From contig CAYMCQ010000001.1 in NCBI GenBank assembly GCA_964389025.1, positions 1 to 64,000 of the forward strand: a stretch of 64,000 nucleotides of DNA. The letters run 5' to 3'. This DNA comes from CAYMCQ01 sp964389025 (GTDB taxonomy: Bacteria; Verrucomicrobiota; Verrucomicrobiia; Limisphaerales; CAYMCQ01). The translations under genes and the position numbers were made by a program. Positions 8,874-16,864 of the stretch are shown here, in pieces. The notes below the pieces were generated by a model. It was given only the letters and a program-made list of their open reading frames with translations. It ran no database searches and was not told where the DNA came from. The number at the start of each line of letters is the position of its first letter. Position 1 is the first letter of the stretch.

Positions 8874-11378
8874 TCATCTCACCTCCACCGCGTTGTGCGG
8901 ACATACCAGCCGGCACGTGTCGCACCGCGTGCATTTGGCGTCGTCAATTTCGTGTCGCGCATAAGGCACCATCGGGATGGCGTCCACGGGACAGTTCTGG
9001 GAACAAATGGTGCAGCCCGTGCAGTCGGCGTTGATCGTGTAGTGGATGAGCGCAGTGCATCGGCGCGCCGGACAGCGGCCTTGCAGGTGCGCTTCGTATT
9101 CATCGCGGAAATATTTAAGCGTGGTCAACACCGGATTGGGCGCGGTCTTGCCCAAGCCGCACAAGCTGCCGGCCCCGACCTGGAGTGAAAGCCGTTCCAA
9201 TTCTTCGAGCTGCCCGCGCGTGGCCTTACCGGTGCAAAGCCGGTCGAGAATGTCGAGCATCCGCTTCGTGCCGATGCGGCAGAACGTGCATTTGCCGCAC
9301 GACTGGTCCTGCGTGAACTGGAGGAAATATCGCGCGATGTCCACCATGCACACCGAGTCGTCAAGCACCACCAGCCCGCCGCTGCCCATGATTGCGCCGA
9401 CTTCGCGCAGGCTCTCGAAATCCACCGGCGTGTCCGCCAGCCGCGCCGGCACACACCCGCCGCTCGGCCCGCCGATTTGCACCGCCTTGAACCGCCGTCC
9501 TTCCGCCGCACCCCCGCCGATTTCCTCCACGATCTCGCGGATAGTTGTGCCCATCGGAATCTCAATCAATCCGCCTCGCCGAATCTTGCCCGCGAGCGCA
9601 AAAACTTTCGTGCCTTTGCTTTTCGCCGTGCCGATGGCTGCGAACTTCTCCGGGCCGTTGCGCAAAATCCACGGCACCATCGCCAGTGTTTCCACATTGT
9701 TGATGAGCGTCGGCTTGCCCCACAACCCTTCCTGCGCTGGAAACGGCGGGCGCAACTTCGGCATGCCGCGCCCACCTTCGATGGACGCGATCAACGCCGT
9801 TTCCTCGCCGCAAATGAACGCGCCCGCCCCTTCAAACACTCTCATTCGTAGCAGCGGACGTGAGTCCGCACTGGCTCCCTCAGCGGATAGGTGAGCGGAC
9901 TCACGTCCGCTGTTACTTTGCTCAGCAGCCAGCCACCCGCGTCGCTCCAGTTCGGCAATCGCCGCTCGCACCCGCTTCACCGCTAGCGGATACTCGTGTC
10001 GAATGTAGAAAATGCCCTCCCGCGCTCCGACCGCCAGCGCCGCAATCACCAATCCTTCAATGACGCGGAACGGGAACGATTCGAGAATCATCCGGTCCAT
10101 GAACGCGCCGGGATCGCCCTCGTCGCCGTTGCAGATGACGTATTTGGTTTCGCCGGTTTGTTGCGAGACGACGCGCCATTTCTGGCCCGTTGGAAAACCC
10201 GCCCCGCCGCGTCCCCGCAACCCGGACTTCTCGATGGTGGAAATAATTTCTTCACTCGTAGCAGCCGACGTGAGGAGGCTCTGATCGGCCTTGACCACCG
10301 GAGATTGACGATTGGCTATTTCAGTTTGAGCCTCCTCACATCGGCCGCTACGGGGCGGAGCAAGGCTCGAACACTTCGCCAGCGCCTGAAATCCCCCGTG
10401 CGCCAGATACTCATCCAAATCCAGCGGATCCAGCTTCCCAAAATGCTCCGTGGCGATGTGAACCTGCCGGTCCAAAAACGCCCGCACCGCCGGGTCGCGC
10501 TTGCTCATCGAGAATCGCTGCACGCTCCGTTGCTCGGGCCGGTCGTCGAGCAGCAAGCCATCCAACACACGCGTCCATACACGGCTGGCGCGTTGCACGA
10601 AGCCGCGCGGCTTGAAATGCCGTTGCAATAACGCCCGCGCCTGCTCCGGCGACAGCCCGGCGTAAAACTCGCCTTTGCCCGCCGGCGTGGCGACCTCGAC
10701 CAGCGGCGTGCGATGACACATCCCCACGCACCCGACGCGCTTCACCACCACGTTCGCCCCGCTCGCCTCCGCGCCTTCGCGCAACGCGCGAAACAAACGG
10801 TCGCTTCCCTTCGCCATGCAACAAGAGCCAAGTCCAACGTGGATTTCCGCCACCGCACCGCGTCCGTTTGCGATCTTGCCCTCCGTGGATTTCGCCACGT
10901 CCGCCGCCGCGTGGTTCTCCAGAAACTCGCGCATCAGTTCTGGAACTTTTTCCGACGTGGTAAAACCCATCGTGGACTCTCCGATGCGCACCACTGGCGC
11001 GAGCGTGCAGGTGCCGAGACACGCGACTTGCTCAATCGTGAACTGTCCGTCCGCGTCCGTGTCCGCGCCGCCCGGGATGCGCAGATGCCGCCGCAACGAG
11101 TCCTCGACCCGTTCCGCGCCCGCCACGTGACACGCGGTTCCGCAGCACACGCGCACGACGTGCTTGCCCGTCGGCTGTATCCGGAACATGTCGTAGAACG
11201 ACGCTACGCCCGCGATTGATGCAGGCGTGATCTCAGTCGTCTCGCACACGCGGCGCAACGCCTCCTCCGGTAGATAACCGTAGCGCACCTGCAACGCTTG
11301 CAGAATCGGGATCAACGCCTCGGGCTTGCGTCCCGCGCGGGCAATCGCTTCGTCAGCTATGGTGAGGTCAACAGGCAT
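8874..11378 (-). CDS. NuoE-NuoF fusion NADH dehydrogenase (diaphorase) subunit with ferredoxin domains
   Basis: 834 residues with the domain order of HydB/NfnB-type diaphorases. A NuoE-like 2Fe-2S thioredoxin fold (about 1-160) has CCGTAC and CLGTC cysteines. A second thioredoxin-like ferredoxin (about 170-265) has VGCVGMC. NuoF (about 300-720) shows GLRGRGGAGFPTG, the FMN/NADH-site GDEGDPG, GAGAFICGEETALI, and SCGKCTFCRIGT for the N3-type cluster. A C-terminal pair of 4Fe-4S motifs follows (CTGCTICSQNCP, CTRCDTCRLVCP). It should oxidise NADH in the cytoplasm. Two palindromic repeats interrupt NuoF in frame at about residues 342-374 and 488-510. The start is 3 bases after the PQQ-like gene. 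Confidence 0.92.
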   Translation of the reverse strand: MPVDLTIADEAIARAGRKPEALIPILQALQVRYGYLPEEALRRVCETTEITPASIAGVASFYDMFRIQPTGKHVVRVCCGTACHVAGAERVEDSLRRHLRIPGGADTDADGQFTIEQVACLGTCTLAPVVRIGESTMGFTTSEKVPELMREFLENHAAADVAKSTEGKIANGRGAVAEIHVGLGSCCMAKGSDRLFRALREGAEASGANVVVKRVGCVGMCHRTPLVEVATPAGKGEFYAGLSPEQARALLQRHFKPRGFVQRASRVWTRVLDGLLLDDRPEQRSVQRFSMSKRDPAVRAFLDRQVHIATEHFGKLDPLDLDEYLAHGGFQALAKCSSLAPPRSGRCEEAQTEIANRQSPVVKADQSLLTSAATSEEIISTIEKSGLRGRGGAGFPTGQKWRVVSQQTGETKYVICNGDEGDPGAFMDRMILESFPFRVIEGLVIAALAVGAREGIFYIRHEYPLAVKRVRAAIAELERRGWLAAEQSNSGRESAHLSAEGASADSRPLLRMRVFEGAGAFICGEETALIASIEGGRGMPKLRPPFPAQEGLWGKPTLINNVETLAMVPWILRNGPEKFAAIGTAKSKGTKVFALAGKIRRGGLIEIPMGTTIREIVEEIGGGAAEGRRFKAVQIGGPSGGCVPARLADTPVDFESLREVGAIMGSGGLVVLDDSVCMVDIARYFLQFTQDQSCGKCTFCRIGTKRMLDILDRLCTGKATRGQLEELERLSLQVGAGSLCGLGKTAPNPVLTTLKYFRDEYEAHLQGRCPARRCTALIHYTINADCTGCTICSQNCPVDAIPMVPYARHEIDDAKCTRCDTCRLVCPHNAVEVR
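9848..9916. repeat. Palindromic repeat inserted in the NuoF-coding region
   Basis: Arms 9848-9869 and 9895-9916 are inverted copies with one mismatch in 22 bases (core GCAGCGGACGTGAGTCCGC), separated by 25 bases. The element keeps the NuoF frame open. Its translation is a hydrophilic stretch (SGRESAHLSAEGASADSR) just before the conserved GAGAFICGEETA segment, where NuoF homologues have only a short loop. Confidence 0.85.
10257..10352. repeat. Palindromic repeat (GTAGCAGCCGACGTGAGGAG type) inserted in the NuoF-coding region
   Basis: Arms 10257-10281 and 10328-10352 are inverted copies matching at 23 of 25 bases, with 46 bases between. The element lies within the NuoE-NuoF fusion gene without breaking the frame. 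It adds a low-homology stretch between the GGFQALAK and IEKSGLRGRGG segments, which are normally close together. A diverged single arm occurs at 16287-16311. Confidence 0.88.
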
Positions 11379-11381
11379 CGC

Positions 11382-13148
11382 TTATTTCTTTTCTCCCAAA
11401 CACCACAAGTTCGTCGCTCCGCGCAGATAAATCCGCCCATTGGCAAATGCCGGACTGGCGTGGAACGTGTCTTCGAATTTCACACGGCTCAATTCCTTGA
11501 ACTCGCGTCCAGCCTCGGCCACCACCGCGTTGCCTCTGGTCCCGAGCACGAGCAATCGCCTGCCCACGATGGCCGGTGAGGATTGCACTTCCATCTCCAA
11601 ATCTTTTTCCCAAATCTTCCTTCCGTCCTTTGCCTCGTAACACGCTAGGAGCCCGCCGCTGGTCACTGTGAAAGCCAGTTCGCCGTTGCTCGTGGGGCTG
11701 GTCACGTCGGGGACATTTTCCTCCGACGTCCAGGCCGCGTGCGATTTGGTCACCTCGCCGGCACCGTCGGGCCGGATGGCGATGAGCTTTCCGGCCGGGC
11801 TGACGACGATGACGAGTTCGCCCGCGAAAATCGGTGAGGGTGTGATTTCGCCTTCGAGCAATTCCGCGCGCCAGAGTTCGGCGCCGTCCGCCAGCGAGTA
11901 GCTGATGACCCACGGCAAACCCAGCGTGATAATCTGCGTTCTGCCCGCCGCCTCGATGATGATGGGCGAGGCCCACGACGCGGGCATGGGCCGGCTCCGT
12001 TCCCAAAGCAGGCGTCCGCTTGCCGCATCGAACCCGAGCAGCTTCGAGTTCGCCGGGCCCGAATCGCCCTGATCCAGTTGCACCACGAGTTTGCCCGGCC
12101 AGATCGCGAGCGACGTGGCGTAACCGTAGGAGTTTTTCGGGATGCCGAGATGTTTGGCCCAAGCCAGCGTGCCGTCGAAGTTGAAAGCGGCCAGATCGCC
12201 GCTGGCGAAGATCGCGAACGCGCGGCGGCCGTCCGTGGCCATCGTTGATGCGGCGTAACCGGTCGCGTCGGGAATTTCGGGCAGCGTGGCCGGGCTGCCG
12301 GGCACATTTTCGACGGCGCGTTGCCACAAAAGTTTTCCGTCCGTGGCGTCGTAGCAAAATACCTCTCGCTTCTTGATGTCGCCGCCAGAAATGAAAACCC
12401 GGTTACTCCACACCACGGGCGAGTTGAAGCCCATCGCCGGGATGGACGATTTCCAGACGACGTTTCCTCCGGGTGTTCCGTCAAAGTTCAAGTTCCAATC
12501 GCCCTTCGCCGCGCCGCCGCCGTCCGGGCCACGGAAGCGCGGCCAGTTGGCTTGGAACTCCGCGAGCGACGGCAAATCCAAAGCCGCGCTCTCGCCGCCA
12601 CCGAGAAGCTTGTTCGAGTCGCCAGCGTTTTCCGGCAACGGTGATTGGCTGATGAACGCCAACGCCAGCAGCCCGGCGCCAACCAATGCACCCACACCTG
12701 CCACCGACCACCGCGCGCGTGACGCCGCTTGCAAGGCGAGCGATTGCGCATCCGTCCGGCGCTGCGGTCGCGGCGGTTGCTGCGTCAGTCGCCTCGCCGA
12801 TTTCGCCGTGAGCAACAGCGCACCCACCCCCGCAACCAGCAACCACCCGCCCGTGACGTTGAGTGCGAGCCGCCGGAAATAGCGCTGGCGGAATTCGAGA
12901 TCGAGCCGGCGGATTTCGCCGCGCAACGATTCGTCCGCCGGCGCGGCGCGGAGTTTTTCCTTGAGGGCGAGCAGTTGCGGCGATTTCCACGGGTCGCGCT
13001 CGGCGGCGACTGAATGTTGGTAAAGCATGTAGCCGCAGACGAGCAGGCAGAACGCGGCTGCGACAAGCGCCATCCGCCAGAATTGAACGCAAAGGCGCAA
13101 AGTCGCCAAGACCCCAGGGGATTCAACCTTTGCGTTTGAGCTTGTCAT
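11382..13148 (-). CDS. Membrane-anchored PQQ-like beta-propeller protein
   Basis: 588 residues. Hydrophobic segments near 26-43, 97-117 and 148-168 suggest three membrane spans. They are followed by a propeller (about 205-588) with repeating PQQ-like blades, seen as WPRFRGPDGGG, CYDATDGKLLWQ, FDAASGRLLWERS and CYEAKDGRKIWEKD. Such domains bind PQQ in dehydrogenases or act as scaffolds, as in BamB. The tryptophan-docking pattern is present but no metal or PQQ ligands can be assigned, so cofactor binding is open. Its start overlaps the stop of the upstream polyferredoxin by 4 bases, so the two are likely co-translated. Confidence 0.88.
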   Translation of the reverse strand: MTSSNAKVESPGVLATLRLCVQFWRMALVAAAFCLLVCGYMLYQHSVAAERDPWKSPQLLALKEKLRAAPADESLRGEIRRLDLEFRQRYFRRLALNVTGGWLLVAGVGALLLTAKSARRLTQQPPRPQRRTDAQSLALQAASRARWSVAGVGALVGAGLLALAFISQSPLPENAGDSNKLLGGGESAALDLPSLAEFQANWPRFRGPDGGGAAKGDWNLNFDGTPGGNVVWKSSIPAMGFNSPVVWSNRVFISGGDIKKREVFCYDATDGKLLWQRAVENVPGSPATLPEIPDATGYAASTMATDGRRAFAIFASGDLAAFNFDGTLAWAKHLGIPKNSYGYATSLAIWPGKLVVQLDQGDSGPANSKLLGFDAASGRLLWERSRPMPASWASPIIIEAAGRTQIITLGLPWVISYSLADGAELWRAELLEGEITPSPIFAGELVIVVSPAGKLIAIRPDGAGEVTKSHAAWTSEENVPDVTSPTSNGELAFTVTSGGLLACYEAKDGRKIWEKDLEMEVQSSPAIVGRRLLVLGTRGNAVVAEAGREFKELSRVKFEDTFHASPAFANGRIYLRGATNLWCLGEKK

Positions 13149-14575
13149 CTGCTTGCAGTTGCCGGCACCGGCGCTGGCGGCAATTCGCTCGACGGCATCA
13201 AGCCAAGCCGCACCAGTTCATTCGGACACGAGCGGAAACAGCGCGCGCACGCGAAGCACGCGCCGCGGTCTGGCTCGAAATCCGTTCGCAACGTTCGTAA
13301 CGAGAGACTGGCCAACTTCACGCCCAGCACCAAGCCGACCCAGCCGCCGAAAGCGACGCACGCAAGCCAGAAGCGATGGCGCAGGTCGGTCGCGGATTTC
13401 AGTAATGCCTCCGACTCCCGCTCGGCGCGTTGCAGCGAGAGGGTCTCAGGCGTCATCACGCCGTAATCCACCGGCGCTTTCTGTTGCATGATGTAGCGCT
13501 CGGCGAGTTCGACCGTCGGATTGAGCTTGGAAACCGGCACGGCAAGTTCGCCGCCGAGCCACGCGCCGCCAACGATGAGCGCGGGCACGAGCAACAGCAG
13601 CCAGCCGAGCCGGCGGCGTTCGGGCAGCAGGAGTTTTGGCTCAACCGTTCCCGGCGAGGGCGTGCGCATCGCGCCAAAGGGACAGGAGTGTTCGCAAAGC
13701 TGGCATTGCGTGCAAAAGTCGGGCGTGACGCGCACGCGCCACTTCGATGCGAGTGACGCGAGTTTGAGCAACGCGCCGTAGGGACAGAGGAAGCGGCAGT
13801 AGGGCCGGCCCACAAACATTCCGAGCAACACCGTGAGCGCCGCGAGCGCGATGAGCAGGCCCGGACCGTTGAGGCGGAAGATCGGCACGATGGGATCGTA
13901 GCGGCAGATGGGAAAGCCCGTCCCCGTGGCCGCGAACGCGAGGCCGAAGCCGAGGAAGATGAACGGCAAGATGCCGAGCGCGTGTTCGAGCCACGCCGGA
14001 ACTTTGACGGGCTTGATCAGCACGAGATCCTGCAACGCGCCGTGCGGACACACCCCCGCGCAGAATGCGCGCCCCGCGAACAGCGCGACGATGAGCGGCA
14101 GGGCGAAGAACGCGAAGACGGTGAGCGGCACGGTGTAGCCGGAGTTGAAAAGAGCGAGGACGATGTTTTGCGGCGCGCCGATGGCGCAGATGCAGCCCTT
14201 GCGCCAGAAGCCGAAGTAAGCGAGCGAGAAGATGCCGAGCCAGAACAGTCCGCGACGCGAGCGTTGTTTGTAAATGAACCACAAGGCGACGCCGAGACAC
14301 GCGGCCAGCGCGGCGACATCGAGATATTGCAACCATTCCGCTCGCGCGGCCGGCGTGGTGGTGATCGGAAGTGGGTGGTTGGTCTCAGTGAAGTCGGGCG
14401 GGGGGAAGCGGGGTTCGGCGAGCGCGGATACGCCAGCTACTGTCAACAGTGCAATCAAGAACAACCAGAACCGAAAGGGAGCAGAGGAGAAAAGGGGAAA
14501 GGGAGAATCGCAGGCTGATCGCCCCTTCACTTTTTCACCTTTTCTCCCTTTCTCCTCTGCGATTTCGGCAGGCAT
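13145..14575 (-). CDS. Membrane polyferredoxin, NapH/CcoG-like 4Fe-4S protein
   Basis: About 476 residues from the ATG at 14575. That start lies 11 bases after the previous gene; the open frame extends further upstream inside that gene. Several membrane spans alternate with FCAGVCPHGAL and YCRFLCPYGAL motifs of the NapH/NosR/CcoG group. A full cluster motif CTQCQLCEHSCPFG is present, and a final CFACARCFRSCP follows the last span. Proteins of this group pass electrons between the quinone pool and periplasmic partners. Residues about 5-30 are encoded by an imperfect inverted repeat (Lys/Gly-rich), so the true N-terminus is uncertain. Confidence 0.88.
   Translation of the reverse strand: MPAEIAEEKGRKGEKVKGRSACDSPFPLFSSAPFRFWLFLIALLTVAGVSALAEPRFPPPDFTETNHPLPITTTPAARAEWLQYLDVAALAACLGVALWFIYKQRSRRGLFWLGIFSLAYFGFWRKGCICAIGAPQNIVLALFNSGYTVPLTVFAFFALPLIVALFAGRAFCAGVCPHGALQDLVLIKPVKVPAWLEHALGILPFIFLGFGLAFAATGTGFPICRYDPIVPIFRLNGPGLLIALAALTVLLGMFVGRPYCRFLCPYGALLKLASLASKWRVRVTPDFCTQCQLCEHSCPFGAMRTPSPGTVEPKLLLPERRRLGWLLLLVPALIVGGAWLGGELAVPVSKLNPTVELAERYIMQQKAPVDYGVMTPETLSLQRAERESEALLKSATDLRHRFWLACVAFGGWVGLVLGVKLASLSLRTLRTDFEPDRGACFACARCFRSCPNELVRLGLMPSSELPPAPVPATASR
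14481..14562. repeat. Imperfect purine/pyrimidine inverted repeat at the start of the polyferredoxin gene
   Basis: The left arm, around 14481-14505 (GCAGAGGAGAAAAGG), is mirrored by a pyrimidine-rich right arm around 14538-14562 (CTTTCTCCTCTGC). About 20 of 23 bases can pair. It lies in coding sequence and gives the Lys/Gly-rich start of the protein. Arm ends are approximate. Confidence 0.6.
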
Positions 14576-14586
14576 AAAGTTCAAGT

Positions 14587-15159
14587 TCAGTGCGCGTGCG
14601 TGGTCTTGAGCAGATACGGCTGCTTGACTGGCACGCGGCGAAAAGCATCGCCTAGGCAGGTTCGGGCGATGGAGCACTCGTTGCAGCGCACACAGCGGTC
14701 GTGGCGGATTTGCAGGAAGAGCGAGCCGTTGCCGAAACGATTGCAGCCCTCGACGCACTTCGCGCAACCGATGCAGAGCTTTTCGTCAATCGTGTATTCG
14801 TAATACGGATCCTCGACAAACGAGCGCTGGATCGCGCCGGTGGGGCAGAGCTGATTCTCGGCGGCGGTCGTCAGCGCGTTCGGCTCCGGCTCGAAGTAGC
14901 CGGTGCAAAGGTTGCAGTAGCCGCACATTGCGAAGGCGTGGACGCACTTCACGGCGGATTGTTCGAGCACGCACTGAGTGGCGCAGTTGCCGCAGCGAAG
15001 ACATTTCTGCGGATCAATCTGCCAGACCCAACCCTCGGCCGTGCTGCGTTGGGCCACCACGCCGGCCAGCGCGCCGAGACCCGTCATAGCGGCGATGCGC
15101 GCGCCGTTGCGCAGAAACGCGCGGCGGGTCGTGGGTTCGTTGACAGGTTTCTCGTTCAT
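14587..15159 (-). CDS. Tat-exported ferredoxin-type polyferredoxin (NapG/HybA-like)
   Basis: About 190 residues from the ATG at 15159; the open frame extends upstream into the preceding gene. The start is supported by a Tat motif (TTRRAFLRNG) near residues 10-19 and a hydrophobic stretch. It is followed by cysteine clusters CLRCGNCATQC, CGYCNLC, CIGCAKCVEGC and CVRCNEC. This is enough for up to four 4Fe-4S clusters, as in NapG or HybA. It should be folded in the cytoplasm, exported by Tat and act as the periplasmic electron carrier to the membrane polyferredoxin encoded 11 bases downstream. Confidence 0.9.
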   Translation of the reverse strand: MNEKPVNEPTTRRAFLRNGARIAAMTGLGALAGVVAQRSTAEGWVWQIDPQKCLRCGNCATQCVLEQSAVKCVHAFAMCGYCNLCTGYFEPEPNALTTAAENQLCPTGAIQRSFVEDPYYEYTIDEKLCIGCAKCVEGCNRFGNGSLFLQIRHDRCVRCNECSIARTCLGDAFRRVPVKQPYLLKTTHAH

Positions 15160-15176
15160 TGGCGTCCACTCGCGGT

Positions 15177-16190
15177 TCAGGTTTTTGCTTTCATCACCCG
15201 CACGTCGCCGGTGACGAAATCCAAAATGTAAATCCGCCCTTGCACGTCCACGACTGCATCGAGTCCGCCGGTGGTGCAATCGGCCGGGCCGCACACCTTC
15301 GCGTTTTCCGCAAACGTTTCCACGCCGGCGACCACGGACTCGAATGCGCCCTCGGCACTGTAAATCTTCACCCGCGGCAGACCTTTCTCACAGGTGACGA
15401 ACCGCCCGTTCGGCAACAGCGCGAGATTGATCGGGTTGCAACAGCCACAAAATCCGGTGATGCCCATCGAGACTGTGCCCCACGCGCCTTCAAAATCGCC
15501 CTCGGCGGTGTAACTCTCAACGCGATGTCGGCCCGGGTTGTTGACGCGCAGCAAACCGTCGCCCGCGATTTCCACATCGAAGAACGGACTCGGAATGATG
15601 AAGCCGGGGACGTTGCGCTCCTTGTCTTTCTCGCCGATGCGGCGCGCGAGCTTGCCGGATTTGTCGTAACGCAACACGACGCGATTCCCCGCGTCTGCGG
15701 CGAACACGTCCTCCTCCGTCACGGCGATTCCGGTGAGCCAGGCTTTCTTGCCCGGCGAATCCCACATCGCTTGCCGCCGGCCCTTCGCGTCGAAGACTTC
15801 GACGTGGTCGCGCAAGCCGACGTAGATCGCGCCATCCTTCGCGACGGCGGCGCAACGCGGCGGTTCGGTCAGGGCGATTTCCATCCCGCGTTCGCCGGAG
15901 CGGTTCAGCGCTGTGAGATAGTTCCCAGCGCAAACGTAGAGCGTTTCGTCCGGCCCGATGGTGATTCGCCTGGCCACTGCGTGCGGCGCTTTCCAGCGGG
16001 CGGATTCCTCGTAAGCAATGAGCTTCGGATCGGTTTTCTGGAGTCGCGAAATGTCGTAAGCGAACGGGTTGGCGGCGCTTTTTTCCGCGGCCTGCCCGCG
16101 TTGCGAAGCGATGGCGCTCAGAATGGCCATGGCCCCGGCGGTTTGACCGAAGAATTCGCGCCGGGTGGAGAGTTGGAATTCACGTTTCAT
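15177..16190 (-). CDS. Tat-exported NHL-repeat beta-propeller protein
   Basis: 337 residues. A Tat motif (STRREFFGQTAG) is at residues 8-19, then about six propeller blades of NHL type (GRRQAMWDSPG, GRRIGEKDKE-like segments, DVQGRIYILDFVTGDV). A CGCCNP cysteine cluster about two thirds along is odd for a plain propeller and could bind metal. It overlaps the preceding small Tat gene by 11 bases and lies 17 bases before the polyferredoxin. Similar propellers accompany exported ferredoxins, so a docking or scaffolding role is a reasonable guess, not shown. Confidence 0.82.
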   Translation of the reverse strand: MKREFQLSTRREFFGQTAGAMAILSAIASQRGQAAEKSAANPFAYDISRLQKTDPKLIAYEESARWKAPHAVARRITIGPDETLYVCAGNYLTALNRSGERGMEIALTEPPRCAAVAKDGAIYVGLRDHVEVFDAKGRRQAMWDSPGKKAWLTGIAVTEEDVFAADAGNRVVLRYDKSGKLARRIGEKDKERNVPGFIIPSPFFDVEIAGDGLLRVNNPGRHRVESYTAEGDFEGAWGTVSMGITGFCGCCNPINLALLPNGRFVTCEKGLPRVKIYSAEGAFESVVAGVETFAENAKVCGPADCTTGGLDAVVDVQGRIYILDFVTGDVRVMKAKT

Positions 16191-16539
16191 AATCTGCCTC
16201 CGGAACGCGGACTTTAGTCCGCTTCAGCTTTGATTCGCGTTCAGACGTTGAAGCGGCGTGAATGCCGCGTTCCTTGCTTGAAGTTTGAGCCTCCCCGCGT
16301 CGGCTGCTACGACGACAAAACTCTTTGGCCGAGAGCGCCTGAGGCAGGCCGCAATCGGTGAATGCCGCACAGCTGCGGCAGATTCCTTGATTGATGCAGG
16401 TTTGACCGGAGAGTTGGCCGCCGCTGCGCTTGACCAGCGTGGCCGACACCGCGCCCAGCCCGGTGAGCAGCGCATACCGCACGCCGCCGCGCAGGAATTC
16501 ACGCCGGCTGGCCGATCCGTTGCTCTGCTCCGTTTTCAT
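16180..16539 (-). CDS. Small Tat-signal Cys-rich protein, first gene of the redox operon
   Basis: About 119 residues from the ATG at 16539; an ATG 12 codons upstream is possible. A Tat motif (SRREFLRGG) and hydrophobic segment are followed by a compact cysteine set CINQGICRSCAAFTDC (spacing C-x5-C-x2-C-x5-C). This is not a standard 4Fe-4S spacing. The last third, from about residue 75, is encoded by two palindromic repeat elements at 16202-16311 and has no conserved look. The functional part is probably only the first 75 or so residues. It may be a shortened ferredoxin or maturation partner. No family is assigned. Confidence 0.65.
   Translation of the reverse strand: MKTEQSNGSASRREFLRGGVRYALLTGLGAVSATLVKRSGGQLSGQTCINQGICRSCAAFTDCGLPQALSAKEFCRRSSRRGEAQTSSKERGIHAASTSERESKLKRTKVRVPEADYET
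16202..16311. repeat. Two palindromic repeat elements encoding the tail of the small Tat protein
   Basis: Arms 16202-16225 and 16250-16273 are inverted copies matching at 19 of 24 bases (GGAACGCGG at the ends). Immediately beside them, 16287-16311 is one arm of the element seen at 10257-10352, with 2 mismatches in 25. Both lie inside or at the end of the small Tat gene and form the promoter-distal end of its frame. Confidence 0.8.
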
Positions 16540-16864
16540 GGTTGGTGGCTGATCGTTCAGCCCAAAAGCAAACACGCCTCACGTCAAAGCGAGGAGCATC
16601 AGCCCGGACTTCGCCAAAAACCTTGCACGCGCCCGGGGCGGGCGGCTTGTTCGGTTTTGCCAAAGGTTAAACTTTTTTTGCCACGCGAGTATTAAGCCAA
16701 GTCAAGGGAGTTGATGGCCGAGGGTTTCTGCAATGCTCTATGCGTGATGTGCGCCGGCAGAAAAGTCAAATTTTCCATATCAGACGCTTGCGCTCCACTG
16801 TCTCAGTGCCAACGGGATTTCACGCTTGCCCGCTGCTTACCCGCCGGGCAGGATGCAACTGCCA
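16540..16864. promoter_or_regulatory. Divergent intergenic region between the redox operon and the propeller gene
   Basis: About 325 bases separate the starts of two divergent transcription units, so both promoters should lie here. An AT-rich stretch around 16663-16695 is a plausible core, but I cannot define a -35/-10 pair. No gene was found within it; the one open frame present gives no recognisable protein. Confidence 0.4.
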
